In this document: in pieces, positions 30,785-39,713 of the stretch
How the letters are laid out: each line of letters begins with the position of its first letter
Position numbering within the stretch: position 1 is the stretch's first letter
Assembly: GCA_040757835.1 (NCBI GenBank)
Contig: JBFLWJ010000021.1
Coordinates: 1 to 57,827, forward strand
Reading direction: 5' to 3'
From: Actinomycetota bacterium
GTDB taxonomy: Bacteria > Actinomycetota > Geothermincolia > Geothermincolales > RBG-13-55-18
Length of the DNA stretch: 57,827 nt
Position numbers and translations under genes: made by a program
The notes under the pieces: generated by a model
Seen by the model: the letters and a program-made list of their open reading frames with translations, nothing else
Told to the model about the DNA's origin: nothing
The model's database searches: none

Positions 30785-33238
30785 TTGAACGGAAAGGATG
30801 TGTCATCCGCCCTCAACGCATCTCTGCTCCTCGATGGCGAGGACAGGATCCTCGAAGGCAACCGGGACGCCGAGGCATTCCTGGAGAAACCCCTGGAGGA
30901 AGTGCGCAAGGTCCCCCTGTACAAGGCGAACCCTCCCCTGTATTCCGCCCTCAAGGAGCTGCTCGCCAAGACCAAGCGAGGTCGCGGGGTGGAAGACTAT
31001 GCCATGGCCTACAAGGTAGGCAAACGCCTCATGCGCCTGAACATAAACATGTCTCCATATCCCCTGGAGGCCCTGGGCACCACCGGCACACTGGTGACCA
31101 TAAGTAGCGTTGGGATACGCCCGGCGCCGGAAATCCGTGCGCCCCGGGAGGAAGCGCTGCCGGAGCCCGCACCCGAGGAAACCCTGGGACTTCCCCAGCT
31201 CCTGGGGATACTTACGGAGCCGGCTTTCACCCTCGACCTCGACGCCAATTTCACCTATGCCAACCCGCCCATGTGTGGCTTGCTCGGCCACGAGCAGGAC
31301 GAGCTGTTGGGCAGGCCCCTCTCCTTCTTCATGCTGCGGGACGAAGCCAAGCGGTCCCTGGAGTCCCTGGTGGAGGCGGCCCGCGCCGCTCCCTGGAGGG
31401 GCGAACTCGAGTTTCACCGCGGTGACGGCACCAGTTCGTTCATCGCGGTGACCATAACCGCGCTCAAGACGACCCGTGGGAAAGTGAACCGGCTCCTTGG
31501 CATCGGGCGCGACCACACCACCGAAGCGCGTCTACGCCGGGAGAGGGAAGACGAGCTGCTGAGGATGTGGAGCATGCTCGAGCGGGTGGGCTCGGCGCTG
31601 GTCTGCTTCACGCCCGATCTACGCGTAACGCTCCTCAGCCATAGCGCGGAGGAGGCGCTCGCGACCAGCAGCGACCGCGCCATCGGCACACCCCTGCCCG
31701 ACCTCTTTCCCGCGGACGTGCGGCCGGAGGTGACCACCTTCCTGGAACGCGCCGTCGGGGGCGAGGAGGTCAAGGACGCCATGGTGGAGGCGGGAAAGAA
31801 GATGGAGCGGCGCTCGCTCTTTTTGAGCGTCAAGCCCGCGGTGGTCCAGAACGGCCGTACGCGCGAATACATGGCCATCCTGCGCGAGGCGGCGCGTGAG
31901 CTGTCGGAGATGGAGGAGGCGGAAGCGCTGCTCAGGGTGGCGAAGAGGAAAGAAAGGGTCCTGGAGCTCGCCTTGAGCGCCACGGACCTCCCCGCTTTCA
32001 CGGAGCAGCTCCTGCGGGGACTGCAGGATGAGTTCGGAAGCACAGCCGCGGTGCTGTACACGGTCGAGAGGGGCCAGGCATCACTGCGCGCGCGGCTCGG
32101 CCTGGAAGATGCGGAGGCGAAACCCCTGTCCACCTTGAAGCTGCGCCCCGGACATGCCAGGCTCTGCGGGATGCTGGTGAGGCTCAAGGTCGAGATCCAC
32201 GGCGGCGTACCCAGAAAGGGATGGGATGAAGTCCATTCGTTCATAGAGAAGGCCGATGCCGTGCTCCCCATCCTGAGGGAGAGAAGGTGGCGCAACCTCA
32301 TCGTCTTCCCGTTGCGCAGGGACGGGGAGGCCGTGGGGGCGATCGGCCTCGTCGACTGCGATCCCGCCAAGGTCGATATGGTCGAGGACGCTGCATTTAC
32401 CGCCATCGGCGAAGCGGCTGCGGTTGCCGTGGGGGCTTTCGAGGGTAAAGGCGCCGGGGATGCCGTAGAGGGTGCGACGGGTTGGGAGCCCGCGGTTCCC
32501 GTGACGCCCGCCGCCGCGGCCACGCCGGAAGCTCGAAGGGAAGCTGCTACTCGGCCAGAGCAGATATCCGCCGCGGATGCGGGTGGGGTAGCGGCGTCGG
32601 GTCCGGGGCCGGAGCGGGGAGAGACCCGAGAGCCCGATCTGGCGACGGCGCCGGCAAGGGGGAAGGAGCACGACTATTTCGAGATCGCCAGGGAGCACAA
32701 GGAGGGCGAGTCCCCCGACAACCTGGCCCTCTTCGGCGAATCGACCATGGAACGCACCATGCCCTCCCCCAAGGGCATCGACCTGGTGGCCTTGCTCTGG
32801 GAGATAAAGGACTATTTCGGCAGGGGAGACCGCAAGGGAGAGATCTTCCTCGAGATAGAGGACGACCTTCCCAAGCTGCATACGGACAAGCGCCTGCTGC
32901 GCGAGACGCTGCTGCAACTCATCGACAACGCCCGCAAGTTCTCGCCTCCCGACACCCCGGTGATCCTGGGGGCGGAGAGGTGGGGGGACGAGGTCCTGCT
33001 GCGCGTGGAGGACCAGGGGGCGGGCATCTCGGCGCAGCTGGTTGAGGAGATCATGCGCTGGGACCCGGAGGAGGCGGGGGATGAGGGCAAGCCGAGGATC
33101 GAGGTGGGCGGGCTCTACCTCTGCCGCAAGTACGTGGCGGCCATGGGCGGTGACTTCTCCATCAAGGGCAAGCAGGGCGAGGGCACCACCGCCTTCGTGA
33201 GGCTGCGCGTGCTGCCGTTCATCGGGGAGGCCCCGTGA
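30785..33238 (+). CDS. Multi-PAS/GAF sensor protein with HATPase domain
   Basis: The 817-aa protein has an N-terminal PAS (about 1-110), two further PAS domains (about 135-260 and 265-385), a GAF-like domain (about 390-560), a low-complexity Ala/Pro/Glu linker, and a C-terminal GHKL ATPase domain (LLQLIDNARKFSPPDTPV N-box, VEDQGAGIS, and a G2-like GEGTTAFVRLRV). I see no clear HisKA phospho-acceptor, so it may be an atypical kinase or an ATP-sensing protein. I start at the TTG at 30785, 8 nt after GGGAGGTGA; an ATG at 30731 is the alternative. It overlaps the next gene by 4 nt. Confidence 0.82.
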   Translation: MNGKDVSSALNASLLLDGEDRILEGNRDAEAFLEKPLEEVRKVPLYKANPPLYSALKELLAKTKRGRGVEDYAMAYKVGKRLMRLNINMSPYPLEALGTTGTLVTISSVGIRPAPEIRAPREEALPEPAPEETLGLPQLLGILTEPAFTLDLDANFTYANPPMCGLLGHEQDELLGRPLSFFMLRDEAKRSLESLVEAARAAPWRGELEFHRGDGTSSFIAVTITALKTTRGKVNRLLGIGRDHTTEARLRREREDELLRMWSMLERVGSALVCFTPDLRVTLLSHSAEEALATSSDRAIGTPLPDLFPADVRPEVTTFLERAVGGEEVKDAMVEAGKKMERRSLFLSVKPAVVQNGRTREYMAILREAARELSEMEEAEALLRVAKRKERVLELALSATDLPAFTEQLLRGLQDEFGSTAAVLYTVERGQASLRARLGLEDAEAKPLSTLKLRPGHARLCGMLVRLKVEIHGGVPRKGWDEVHSFIEKADAVLPILRERRWRNLIVFPLRRDGEAVGAIGLVDCDPAKVDMVEDAAFTAIGEAAAVAVGAFEGKGAGDAVEGATGWEPAVPVTPAAAATPEARREAATRPEQISAADAGGVAASGPGPERGETREPDLATAPARGKEHDYFEIAREHKEGESPDNLALFGESTMERTMPSPKGIDLVALLWEIKDYFGRGDRKGEIFLEIEDDLPKLHTDKRLLRETLLQLIDNARKFSPPDTPVILGAERWGDEVLLRVEDQGAGISAQLVEEIMRWDPEEAGDEGKPRIEVGGLYLCRKYVAAMGGDFSIKGKQGEGTTAFVRLRVLPFIGEAP

Positions 33239-33897
33239 TCCCGGAGGTAAGGATACTCGGGGTCTGCGGCAGCCCGGTAAAGGGGGGCAACGCCGAGGCG
33301 CTGCTGGAAAAGGCCCTGCGCAGCCAGGACGCCGCGGAGGGCGTGAGCTGGGAGATAGCCTCCCTCGCCCGCGCGGACGTGCGGGACTGCATCCACTGCA
33401 ACTGGTGCCTGCGCAAACAGGAGGGCGAGCGCCGCTGCGCCCAGGACGATGGCATGACCGCCCTGTACCCCCGCGTGGAGGCCGCCGATGTGCTCATCTT
33501 CGCCTCCCCGGTCTATTTCGGACGCCTTTCGGGCCACCTTGCCGCCTTCATCGACCGCCTGCGCCCGTACGTTCACGGCAACGTCTCCAGGGGCATGCTG
33601 CGCAACAAGGTGGGGGGGTCCATGGTCGTGGCCTGGTTCCGCATGGCGGGTCTGGAGATGGCCCTCATCACTATGAACCAGTTCTTCTACGCCGTGAACA
33701 TGGTCATCGCCTCGTCGGAGATGGGGCTGCAGGGCGGCTCCTCCTTCTCCTCCCTGGGGGGAATGGGGATGCGCGACGGCGACGACCGGCTGCTGGTGCT
33801 CCGGGACGACCTGGGGATAGCCAGCGCCACCTCCACCGTGGCCCGCGCCGTGGAGCTGGCCCGCATCGTCAAGGCCGGCACCGCCGCCCTCTCTTAG
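33235..33897 (+). CDS. Iron-sulfur flavoprotein / NADPH-dependent FMN reductase family
   Basis: The 220-aa flavodoxin-fold protein starts ILGVCGSPVKGGNAEALLEKAL, then DCIHCNWCLRKQEGERRC (four Cys spaced as in Isf-type cluster motifs), and PVYFGRLSGHLAAFIDR. It probably transfers electrons through FMN and a [4Fe-4S] cluster. Its GTG start overlaps the sensor's stop by 4 nt, implying translational coupling, so it may report a redox state to that sensor or be its output. Confidence 0.85.
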   Translation: MIPEVRILGVCGSPVKGGNAEALLEKALRSQDAAEGVSWEIASLARADVRDCIHCNWCLRKQEGERRCAQDDGMTALYPRVEAADVLIFASPVYFGRLSGHLAAFIDRLRPYVHGNVSRGMLRNKVGGSMVVAWFRMAGLEMALITMNQFFYAVNMVIASSEMGLQGGSSFSSLGGMGMRDGDDRLLVLRDDLGIASATSTVARAVELARIVKAGTAALS

Positions 33898-33902
33898 AGG
33901 TC

Positions 33903-33935
33903 AGGCCCTGTCCCTTGCATACCCCGGTACATAAT
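33903..33935. repeat. REP-like element remnant
   Basis: GGTCAGGCCCTGTCCCTTGC and then ATACCCCGGTAC follow the consensus of the other repeats in this window (GGTCAGG-CTTGTTT-TTGGATACTCCGGTAT). It lies directly after the flavoprotein stop; no opposing arm is found nearby, so it is a half element. Confidence 0.55.
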
Positions 33936-34038
33936 GGTAAATATTACCAAAGACAAGCTCTCTTAACAGGCTTCATGGCGATCCCATTCTTGTAATCGTC
34001 CGTTTATGCGGTCGTATTAAACAGGGGGTCGCTTCCTC

Positions 34039-34086
34039 TTGACGGGGGGACCCCCCCGTATTAATATAAGACCAACCGGTCGGTCT
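34039..34086 (+). promoter_or_regulatory. TetR promoter with operator at the transcription start
   Basis: TTGACG (34039-34044), a 17-bp spacer and TAATAT (34062-34067) form a good sigma-70 promoter. AGACCAACCGGTCGGTCT (34069-34086) is a near-perfect palindrome placed over the likely +1, a classic autorepression site for the TetR gene starting at 34104. The spacer itself contains a GGGGGG-A-CCCCCC palindrome. Confidence 0.78.
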
Positions 34087-34103
34087 AAGAGCAAAGGTGC
34101 AGC

Positions 34104-34745
34104 ATGGCCAGGTCTTTGGGGATCAGGAAGAACCCGGTCAAGGACGAACGGGAGGCGGCCTTCAAGCAGGCTGCCCTCAAGGTCTTCTCCTCCAAGGGGT
34201 ACCACAAGACCACCATGTCGGAGATCGCCATGGAGGCCGGTTTCGGTAAGGGCACCCTCTACTGGTACTGGAGCTCCAAGGAGGAACTATACTTCGCCCT
34301 GGTCGAGGAATCACACAGAGAGTTCGTAGCCCTGGTTGCGGCAGCTGCACAGAGGGACGGCAACGCCCTCGAAAAACTGCTGTGGCTGGGCAACCAGGTC
34401 ACCGACCTCCATTACCAGCACCGCGACTACACCAAGCTCTCCTGGAAGATGCGCGCCGAGGAGGCGGAGGCCTTCTCCCCCCAGTACGTGGAGCGGCTCC
34501 ACAGCAACAGCGCGGAGATCAAGGAGAAGCTCGAGGAGATAATGTCCCAGGGCATTGAGGAGGGCCTGCTGCCGCAGGTCGATTCGTACTATCTCGCGTG
34601 CATGCTGCTGGGGCTCATGGAAGGCATGGAGATACAGTGGCTCGAGGATCCGGACTCCTTCGATCTGCGCACCGCCATGCGGATAGCGCTGCAGCTCTCC
34701 GGGTTGCTGGTGAAGAATGTAGAGGAGCCGGCGGGGAAGGAATGA
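34104..34745 (+). CDS. TetR family transcriptional regulator
   Basis: The 213-aa protein has a canonical N-terminal HTH (REAAFKQAALKVFSSKGYHK, SEIAMEAGFGKGTLYWYWSSKEELY) and an all-helical ligand-binding C-terminus. It should repress its own promoter through the palindrome at 34069-34086 and probably the following three genes. The ligand is unknown; the neighbouring RuBisCO-like pathway suggests a sugar acid or phosphorylated intermediate. Confidence 0.93.
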   Translation: MARSLGIRKNPVKDEREAAFKQAALKVFSSKGYHKTTMSEIAMEAGFGKGTLYWYWSSKEELYFALVEESHREFVALVAAAAQRDGNALEKLLWLGNQVTDLHYQHRDYTKLSWKMRAEEAEAFSPQYVERLHSNSAEIKEKLEEIMSQGIEEGLLPQVDSYYLACMLLGLMEGMEIQWLEDPDSFDLRTAMRIALQLSGLLVKNVEEPAGKE

Positions 34746-34868
34746 TGATATACCTGTTGGTCTGGGGGATGTGGAAAACACGCCGTTCGAGGAACGGATG
34801 AAATAGATATCAAGAGACGAGAAGCTCATATGCGTGGTTTATCCAGGAAGTAACAGGAGGTAGGAGAG

Positions 34869-36089
34869 ATGTCCAGACTGGTTGTCTTAGGCGGTTGCGG
34901 AGCGGTGGGGAGTACGGCGATGCGCTACCTCGCCCCTACCGATTACTACGATGAGATCGTGGTGGCGGACAAGGATATCGCGGCGGCACGCGAGCTCGCG
35001 GCCGAACTCGGCGAGGGCAAGGTGAAGGCTTTCGAGCTCAACGCCGACGATCCCCAGAACCTGAAAGAGGCCATGGCCGGCGCCGATGTCATCCTCAACT
35101 GCGTGGGCCCCTTTTACAAGTACGGACCGCCCATCCTCGAGGCGGCCGTCGCGGCGGGCATAGACTACGTGGATATATGCGACGACATGGACGCCACCGA
35201 GATCATGCTGGAGATGGACGGCAAGGCGAAAGAGGCCGGCATATCCGCCCTCATCGGTATGGGCAGCTCCCCTGGCATGGCCAACGTGCTGGTGAAGCTC
35301 ACGGCGGAGACCCTCCTGGACAAGGTGGACTCCGTGGATATCTACCATGCCCACGGCGGAGAGGACGTGGAGGGGCCGGCGGTGATCAAGCACCGCTTCC
35401 ATTCCATGGAGATCGACATCCCCATGTTCCTGGACGGCGAGTACAAGACGGTGCGGCTCTTCGAGGAGAGCGGCCGGGCCCTGGAGGAGGAGACCGACTT
35501 CCGCGACGTGGGCACCTACCCCGTTTACGGCTATCCCCACCCCGAGACCATCACCCTCCCCAAGTACATCAAGGGCGTGAAGCGCGTGACCAACCTCGGG
35601 CTGGTCATCCCCGTCTCCTACGCCAACCTCATCAAGGACATGGTGAGGTTGGGGGTTACCTCCGACGAGCCCCTGGAGGTGCAGGGGCAGCAGATAATCC
35701 CCCGCGAGTTCGCGGTGGCCTTCGTCATCTCCCGCCGCGACGGCCTGCTCAAGGAGGCCGGCATCGACTTCGCGCGCGGCTGCCTGAAGATAGTGGTCAA
35801 GGGGGAGAAGGACGGGGAGGCGTCGACCTACGTCTTCCAGATGTCCTCCAGCGGCATGGGCATGGGCGAGGGCACCGGCATCCCGGCCGCCATGGGCGCC
35901 ATCATGATGGGCCAGGGCAAGATAACCCTCAAGGGCGCCTTCCCTCCCGAGGCGGCGGTCAACCCCGCGGACATGATCCAGCTGGCGGGAGTGCTCATCA
36001 AGTCCTCCGGCAAGGGAGACAGCGCCCCCATCTATATCGAGCAGATCGACGCAGACGGCAAGGTCAACGTAATAGACCTCAAACTCTAG
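34869..36089 (+). CDS. Saccharopine-dehydrogenase-like NAD(P) oxidoreductase
   Basis: The 406-aa protein starts LVVLGGCGAVGSTAMRYLA (Rossmann GGxGxxG) and has ADVILNCVGPFYKYGPPILEA, typical of saccharopine dehydrogenase/trans-acting enoyl reductase-like proteins. The lysine-pathway function is not implied; the family includes many oxidoreductases. AGGAGGTAGGAGAG precedes the ATG. It is the first enzyme of the kinase/RuBisCO-like operon, where it could oxidise the substrate or a product. Confidence 0.85.
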   Translation: MSRLVVLGGCGAVGSTAMRYLAPTDYYDEIVVADKDIAAARELAAELGEGKVKAFELNADDPQNLKEAMAGADVILNCVGPFYKYGPPILEAAVAAGIDYVDICDDMDATEIMLEMDGKAKEAGISALIGMGSSPGMANVLVKLTAETLLDKVDSVDIYHAHGGEDVEGPAVIKHRFHSMEIDIPMFLDGEYKTVRLFEESGRALEEETDFRDVGTYPVYGYPHPETITLPKYIKGVKRVTNLGLVIPVSYANLIKDMVRLGVTSDEPLEVQGQQIIPREFAVAFVISRRDGLLKEAGIDFARGCLKIVVKGEKDGEASTYVFQMSSSGMGMGEGTGIPAAMGAIMMGQGKITLKGAFPPEAAVNPADMIQLAGVLIKSSGKGDSAPIYIEQIDADGKVNVIDLKL

Positions 36090-36184
36090 GGCGGCGGCCG
36101 CGGGCGTAGAATAGGGGAGGCGGACAGATAAAGACGCGTTTCCCGGCAGGGAGCACGTCCGAGAGGAGAGGACTGGTGCTTTAA

Positions 36185-37753
36185 ATGGGCGATAATAGAT
36201 TCATCGTCAGCCATGACGTGGGTACGGGCGGCAGCAAGGCCGTGCTAACCGACCTCGCCGGCAATATAATCGCATCCAGCTTTGAACCCTACCCGGTCTC
36301 TTACCCGCAGCCCAACTGGGCCGAACAGGACCCGCGCGACTGGTGGAACGCGGTGGCCGTGAGCACGCAGCGCGTCATCAAGGAGAGCAAGATAAGCCCC
36401 CGCCAGGTCGCCGGGACCGCCTTCGCCACCCAGATGCTGGGCGTGCTCCCGGTGGACGCGTCCGGGAACCCCCTGCGCCCCGCCATCATCTGGCTGGACA
36501 GCCGCGCCGACGAACAGGCCGCGCGGCTGGTGCGGCGCTTCGGTGGATCCCGCGTGATCATGACCCTGGCGGGGGCGGTGCCCTCGGGCAAGGACGTCAT
36601 TTGCAAGGTGCTGTGGATCAAGGAGAAGGAGCCGCGTATCTGGGAGGACACCCACAAGATCCTTGACGTCAACGGCTACCTGGTCTACCGCGCCACCGGC
36701 AACATGATCATCGACCATACCGGCGCGGGGGTCACCGGGTTCCTCAAGAACAAGACCCGCGATTGGGACCCCCTCTTCGCGAAACTGCTCGGCGTGCCCC
36801 TGGAGAAGATGCCCGACGTGAAGAGCTCAGTCGAGATCGTCGGCCTGCTCACCAAGGAAGCCGCGGCCGACATGGGCCTTGAGGCGGGGACACCGGTGGT
36901 CGGGGGCATGGGCGACGTGCCCGCGGCGGCCACCGGTTCCGGCGCCCTGGAGGACGGCGACGCCCACATCTACCTGGGCACCTCGGGCTGGCTGGTCATC
37001 TCCACCTCGAAGGTGAAGAACCTGGGCAAGAACGGCATCGCCACCGTGGTCTCCGCCGACCCGGAGATGTTCATCATGATCGGGGAGACGGAGACGGCCG
37101 GCGCTTGCCTGAAGTGGTTCGCGGAGAACTTCGCCACCGCGGAGGAGACGGAGAGGGCCCGGCGGGCGGGGGGCGAGATGGCCATCTTCCCCGTCCTGGA
37201 CGAGGTGGTGGAGGGGGTGGAGACCGGCTCCAAGCGCCTGCTCTTCACGCCCTGGATGTTCGGCGAGCGCGCCCCCATCACCGACACCACCCTGCGCGCG
37301 GCCTACGTCAACCTCTCACTCGAACACAAGCGAGAACACCTGCTGCGCGCCATCTACGAGGGGGTGGCCTTCAACTTCCGCTGGCTTGTAGACGCGGTGG
37401 GCAAGGCGGGATTCGGATGCCGCACCCTGCGCGCCATCGGCGGCGGGGCCCGCTCGGACGTGTGGATGCAGATAATGGCCGACGTCACCCGGCGCGAGGT
37501 GGAGGCGGTCCAGACCCCGCAGGAGGCGGGGGCCGTGGGCTGCGCCATGGCGGTGGCGGTGGCCTTGAAGGAATATACGAGCTACCGGGAGCTGAAGAAG
37601 GTGGTGGGGGTGCGCAGGACCTTCGAGCCCGACCCGGCCTGCTGCACCGAGTACGAGGAACTATACAACGTGTTCCGCTGCCTGCACGGCAACCTCACCG
37701 GCGTCTGCCGCATGCTCAACGAGCCGGGGCACGCCTGCAAGGCGGATATCTAG
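36185..37753 (+). CDS. FGGY-family carbohydrate kinase (xylulokinase-like)
   Basis: The 522-aa kinase has HDVGTGGSKAVLTDLAG (phosphate 1), the substrate region QMLGVLPVDASGNPLRPAII, WLDSRAD, YLGTSGWLVIS (phosphate 2), and AIGGGARSDVWMQIMADVTR (adenosine). It phosphorylates a polyol, sugar or sugar acid. Unlike glpK in this window it is closest in pattern to xylulokinase-like proteins. It lies 19 nt before the RuBisCO-like gene, so its product probably feeds that enzyme. Confidence 0.88.
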   Translation: MGDNRFIVSHDVGTGGSKAVLTDLAGNIIASSFEPYPVSYPQPNWAEQDPRDWWNAVAVSTQRVIKESKISPRQVAGTAFATQMLGVLPVDASGNPLRPAIIWLDSRADEQAARLVRRFGGSRVIMTLAGAVPSGKDVICKVLWIKEKEPRIWEDTHKILDVNGYLVYRATGNMIIDHTGAGVTGFLKNKTRDWDPLFAKLLGVPLEKMPDVKSSVEIVGLLTKEAAADMGLEAGTPVVGGMGDVPAAATGSGALEDGDAHIYLGTSGWLVISTSKVKNLGKNGIATVVSADPEMFIMIGETETAGACLKWFAENFATAEETERARRAGGEMAIFPVLDEVVEGVETGSKRLLFTPWMFGERAPITDTTLRAAYVNLSLEHKREHLLRAIYEGVAFNFRWLVDAVGKAGFGCRTLRAIGGGARSDVWMQIMADVTRREVEAVQTPQEAGAVGCAMAVAVALKEYTSYRELKKVVGVRRTFEPDPACCTEYEELYNVFRCLHGNLTGVCRMLNEPGHACKADI

Positions 37754-37772
37754 GAAGTCAAGGAGGAGAGAG

Positions 37773-39119
37773 ATGCTGGATTACGAAGCACAACCGAAGG
37801 CGATACCCGAGAGCATTGACTACGGCGACTTCATCATCGCCACCTATTACGCGGCCCTGCCGCGGGACATGATCATGTACTACCTGGCGCCCTTCCTGGC
37901 CATCGAGCAGTCCACGGGCACCTGGACCGCCGTCCCCGGTGAGACACCCGAGGTGAGGGCCAAGCACGTGGCCAAGGTGGTGGGCATCCACGAGGTGCCC
38001 TTCTTCGAGTTCGAGGTGCCCAGGGAAGTGGAGGAGCGCACCTACGTGGTGCAGGTGGCCTACCCCTTCCGCAACATCGAGCACCAGATACCCATGCTGC
38101 TCACCGCCGTGGTGGGCAACATCTCCATGGGCGGCAAGATCAAGCTGCTCGACCTGCATTTCCCCAAGCGGTACACGGAGGGGTTCGGCGGCCCAAAGTT
38201 CGGCATCGACGGCATCTACGAAGCCCTGGGTATCAAGGAGCGCCGCCCCCTCGTCAACAACATGATCAAGCCCTGCACCGGCTACTCCTGCGAGGTGGGC
38301 GAGAAGCTCTTCTACGAGGTGGCCCGCGGCGGATGCGACGTAATCAAGGACGACGAGCTCATCGCGGACATGGCCTTCAACCGCTGCGAGGACCGGGTGA
38401 GGGCGTACATGGCCATGGAGAAGAGGGCCTACGAGGAGACGGGCGAGCACACCCTGTACATGGTGAACATCTCCGACAACCTGCCCAAGATGTTCGAGAC
38501 CGCCAAGCGGGTGGTTGACGCCGGGGCCAACGCCATCATGGTCAACTACCTGGCCGTGGGGCTGCCGGCCCTGCAGGCGCTGGCCGAGGACCCGGACATC
38601 AACGTCCCCATCATGGCCCACATGGACTGCGCCGGGGCGCTCTACGAGTCGCCCATCTCGGGCATCGCGTCCCACTTGGTGCTGGGCAAGCTGCCCCGCC
38701 TGGCGGGGGCGGACGTGGTCGTCTTCCCGGCTCCCTACGGCAAGGCGCCCTACCTCAAGGACCGCTTCGTGTACACGGCGGACGTCATGCACTATCCCAT
38801 GCACGACATCAAGCCCATGATGCCCATGCCCTCCGGCGGCATCACCCCGGACATGGTCCCGGTGTGCGTGGCGGACATCGGCCCGGACATCATGATCGGC
38901 TCGGGTGGCGGCATCCACGCCCATCCCATGGGTCCCACCGCGGGGGCCATCGCCTTCCGCCAGGCAATCGAGGCCACCAAGTGCGGCATCCCCATCCACG
39001 AATACGCCAAGGACCACCAGGAACTGGGAGTGGCGCTGGGACTGTGGGAAGGCACCTTCTCCGAGACCACCGCGGCGTGCGGCCTGGATGAGACGATCGA
39101 GTCGATAGCGGAACACTGA
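37773..39119 (+). CDS. RuBisCO-like protein (form IV-like)
   Basis: The 448-aa protein has the RuBisCO large-subunit fold with most active-site residues: Glu45, Thr50, Trp51 (STGTWTAVPGE), Asn116 (VVGNIS), Lys166 (NNMIKPCTGYS), carbamylation/metal site Lys192-Asp194-Glu195 (IKDDE), His283, Lys324 (YGKAP), Ser354-Gly-Gly (PSGGI) and Gly378-Gly379. It differs at the equivalents of R295 (Met284) and H327 (Val317), both ligands of the second substrate phosphate, and at H298. Bona fide carboxylase activity on RuBP is thus unlikely. An enolisation or transcarboxylation/decarboxylation of a monophosphate is plausible. It ends the operon, after the FGGY kinase; a good AGGAGAG Shine-Dalgarno precedes the ATG. 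Confidence 0.93.
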   Translation: MLDYEAQPKAIPESIDYGDFIIATYYAALPRDMIMYYLAPFLAIEQSTGTWTAVPGETPEVRAKHVAKVVGIHEVPFFEFEVPREVEERTYVVQVAYPFRNIEHQIPMLLTAVVGNISMGGKIKLLDLHFPKRYTEGFGGPKFGIDGIYEALGIKERRPLVNNMIKPCTGYSCEVGEKLFYEVARGGCDVIKDDELIADMAFNRCEDRVRAYMAMEKRAYEETGEHTLYMVNISDNLPKMFETAKRVVDAGANAIMVNYLAVGLPALQALAEDPDINVPIMAHMDCAGALYESPISGIASHLVLGKLPRLAGADVVVFPAPYGKAPYLKDRFVYTADVMHYPMHDIKPMMPMPSGGITPDMVPVCVADIGPDIMIGSGGGIHAHPMGPTAGAIAFRQAIEATKCGIPIHEYAKDHQELGVALGLWEGTFSETTAACGLDETIESIAEH

Positions 39120-39212
39120 GAAAAAGCGGACTCGCGACCTGCTTCCGCTACACCGTCGCACCTCGCTTATGCGATGCAGGCTGTCGGGCGTGGTTGTTCA
39201 GACTATGTGTGC

Positions 39213-39635
39213 CTACTTCTTGTCGAGTTTCTCCAGCCGCAGGGCTTTGAAGCCGAAGTAGACCACGGCCAGGATGATCATGAAGTTGATGAGCACGCCG
39301 ATGAAGTGGCCGTAGTTGAAGACGGCGTCTCCGATGGTGAAGGTGAGGGTGTCCAGGCTGCCCTGCCCGAGGATGGCGCCGATGATCGGGTTGATGAGGT
39401 CGTTGACGAAGGCAGAGACCACGACGGCGGTGGCGGTGCCGATGATGAAGCCGATGGCCAGACCCACCACGCCCTGTTTCCTGAGGAAATCGACAAAGCC
39501 CGCCAGGCCCTTCTTCTTCTCCTTCTCAGCCGCCGCCTTTTCCGCCTCGTCCGCATAGGGATAGCCGCAGGTAGGACAGGCTGGCGCGAGTTCCGAGACG
39601 TCTTTGCCACAGTCCGGACACTTGGTCAAAGGCAT
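39213..39635 (-). CDS. mscL: Large-conductance mechanosensitive channel with N-terminal zinc ribbon
   Basis: The 140-aa protein joins a CPDCGKDVSELAPACPTCG zinc ribbon (residues about 6-24) through a Lys/Glu-rich linker to an MscL core: FVDFLRKQGVVGLAIGFIIG, then VNDLINPIIGAIL and a second helix IGVLINFMIILAVVYFGF. Two transmembrane helices and the short C-terminal RLEKLDKK match MscL. It is a turgor-release channel; the ribbon may add a cytoplasmic metal- or protein-binding function. It has a GGAGGGG upstream. Confidence 0.9.
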   Translation of the reverse strand: MPLTKCPDCGKDVSELAPACPTCGYPYADEAEKAAAEKEKKKGLAGFVDFLRKQGVVGLAIGFIIGTATAVVVSAFVNDLINPIIGAILGQGSLDTLTFTIGDAVFNYGHFIGVLINFMIILAVVYFGFKALRLEKLDKK

Positions 39636-39713
39636 GGGATCCCCTCCTTATAAAGAAATCAGAAATATTTCAGGTGACATTCTATCTTATAGCCGTATGC
39701 GATGGAAGAACTT

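Noticed and set aside
37773..39119. CO2-fixing RuBisCO
   Set aside because: Equivalents of R295 and H327 are missing, no phosphoribulokinase or AMP-pathway gene is adjacent, and the context is a kinase/oxidoreductase operon.
37758..39161. Minus-strand frame spanning the RuBisCO-like gene
   Set aside because: Mirror of a highly conserved gene; composition rich in His, Val and Gly with no domain.
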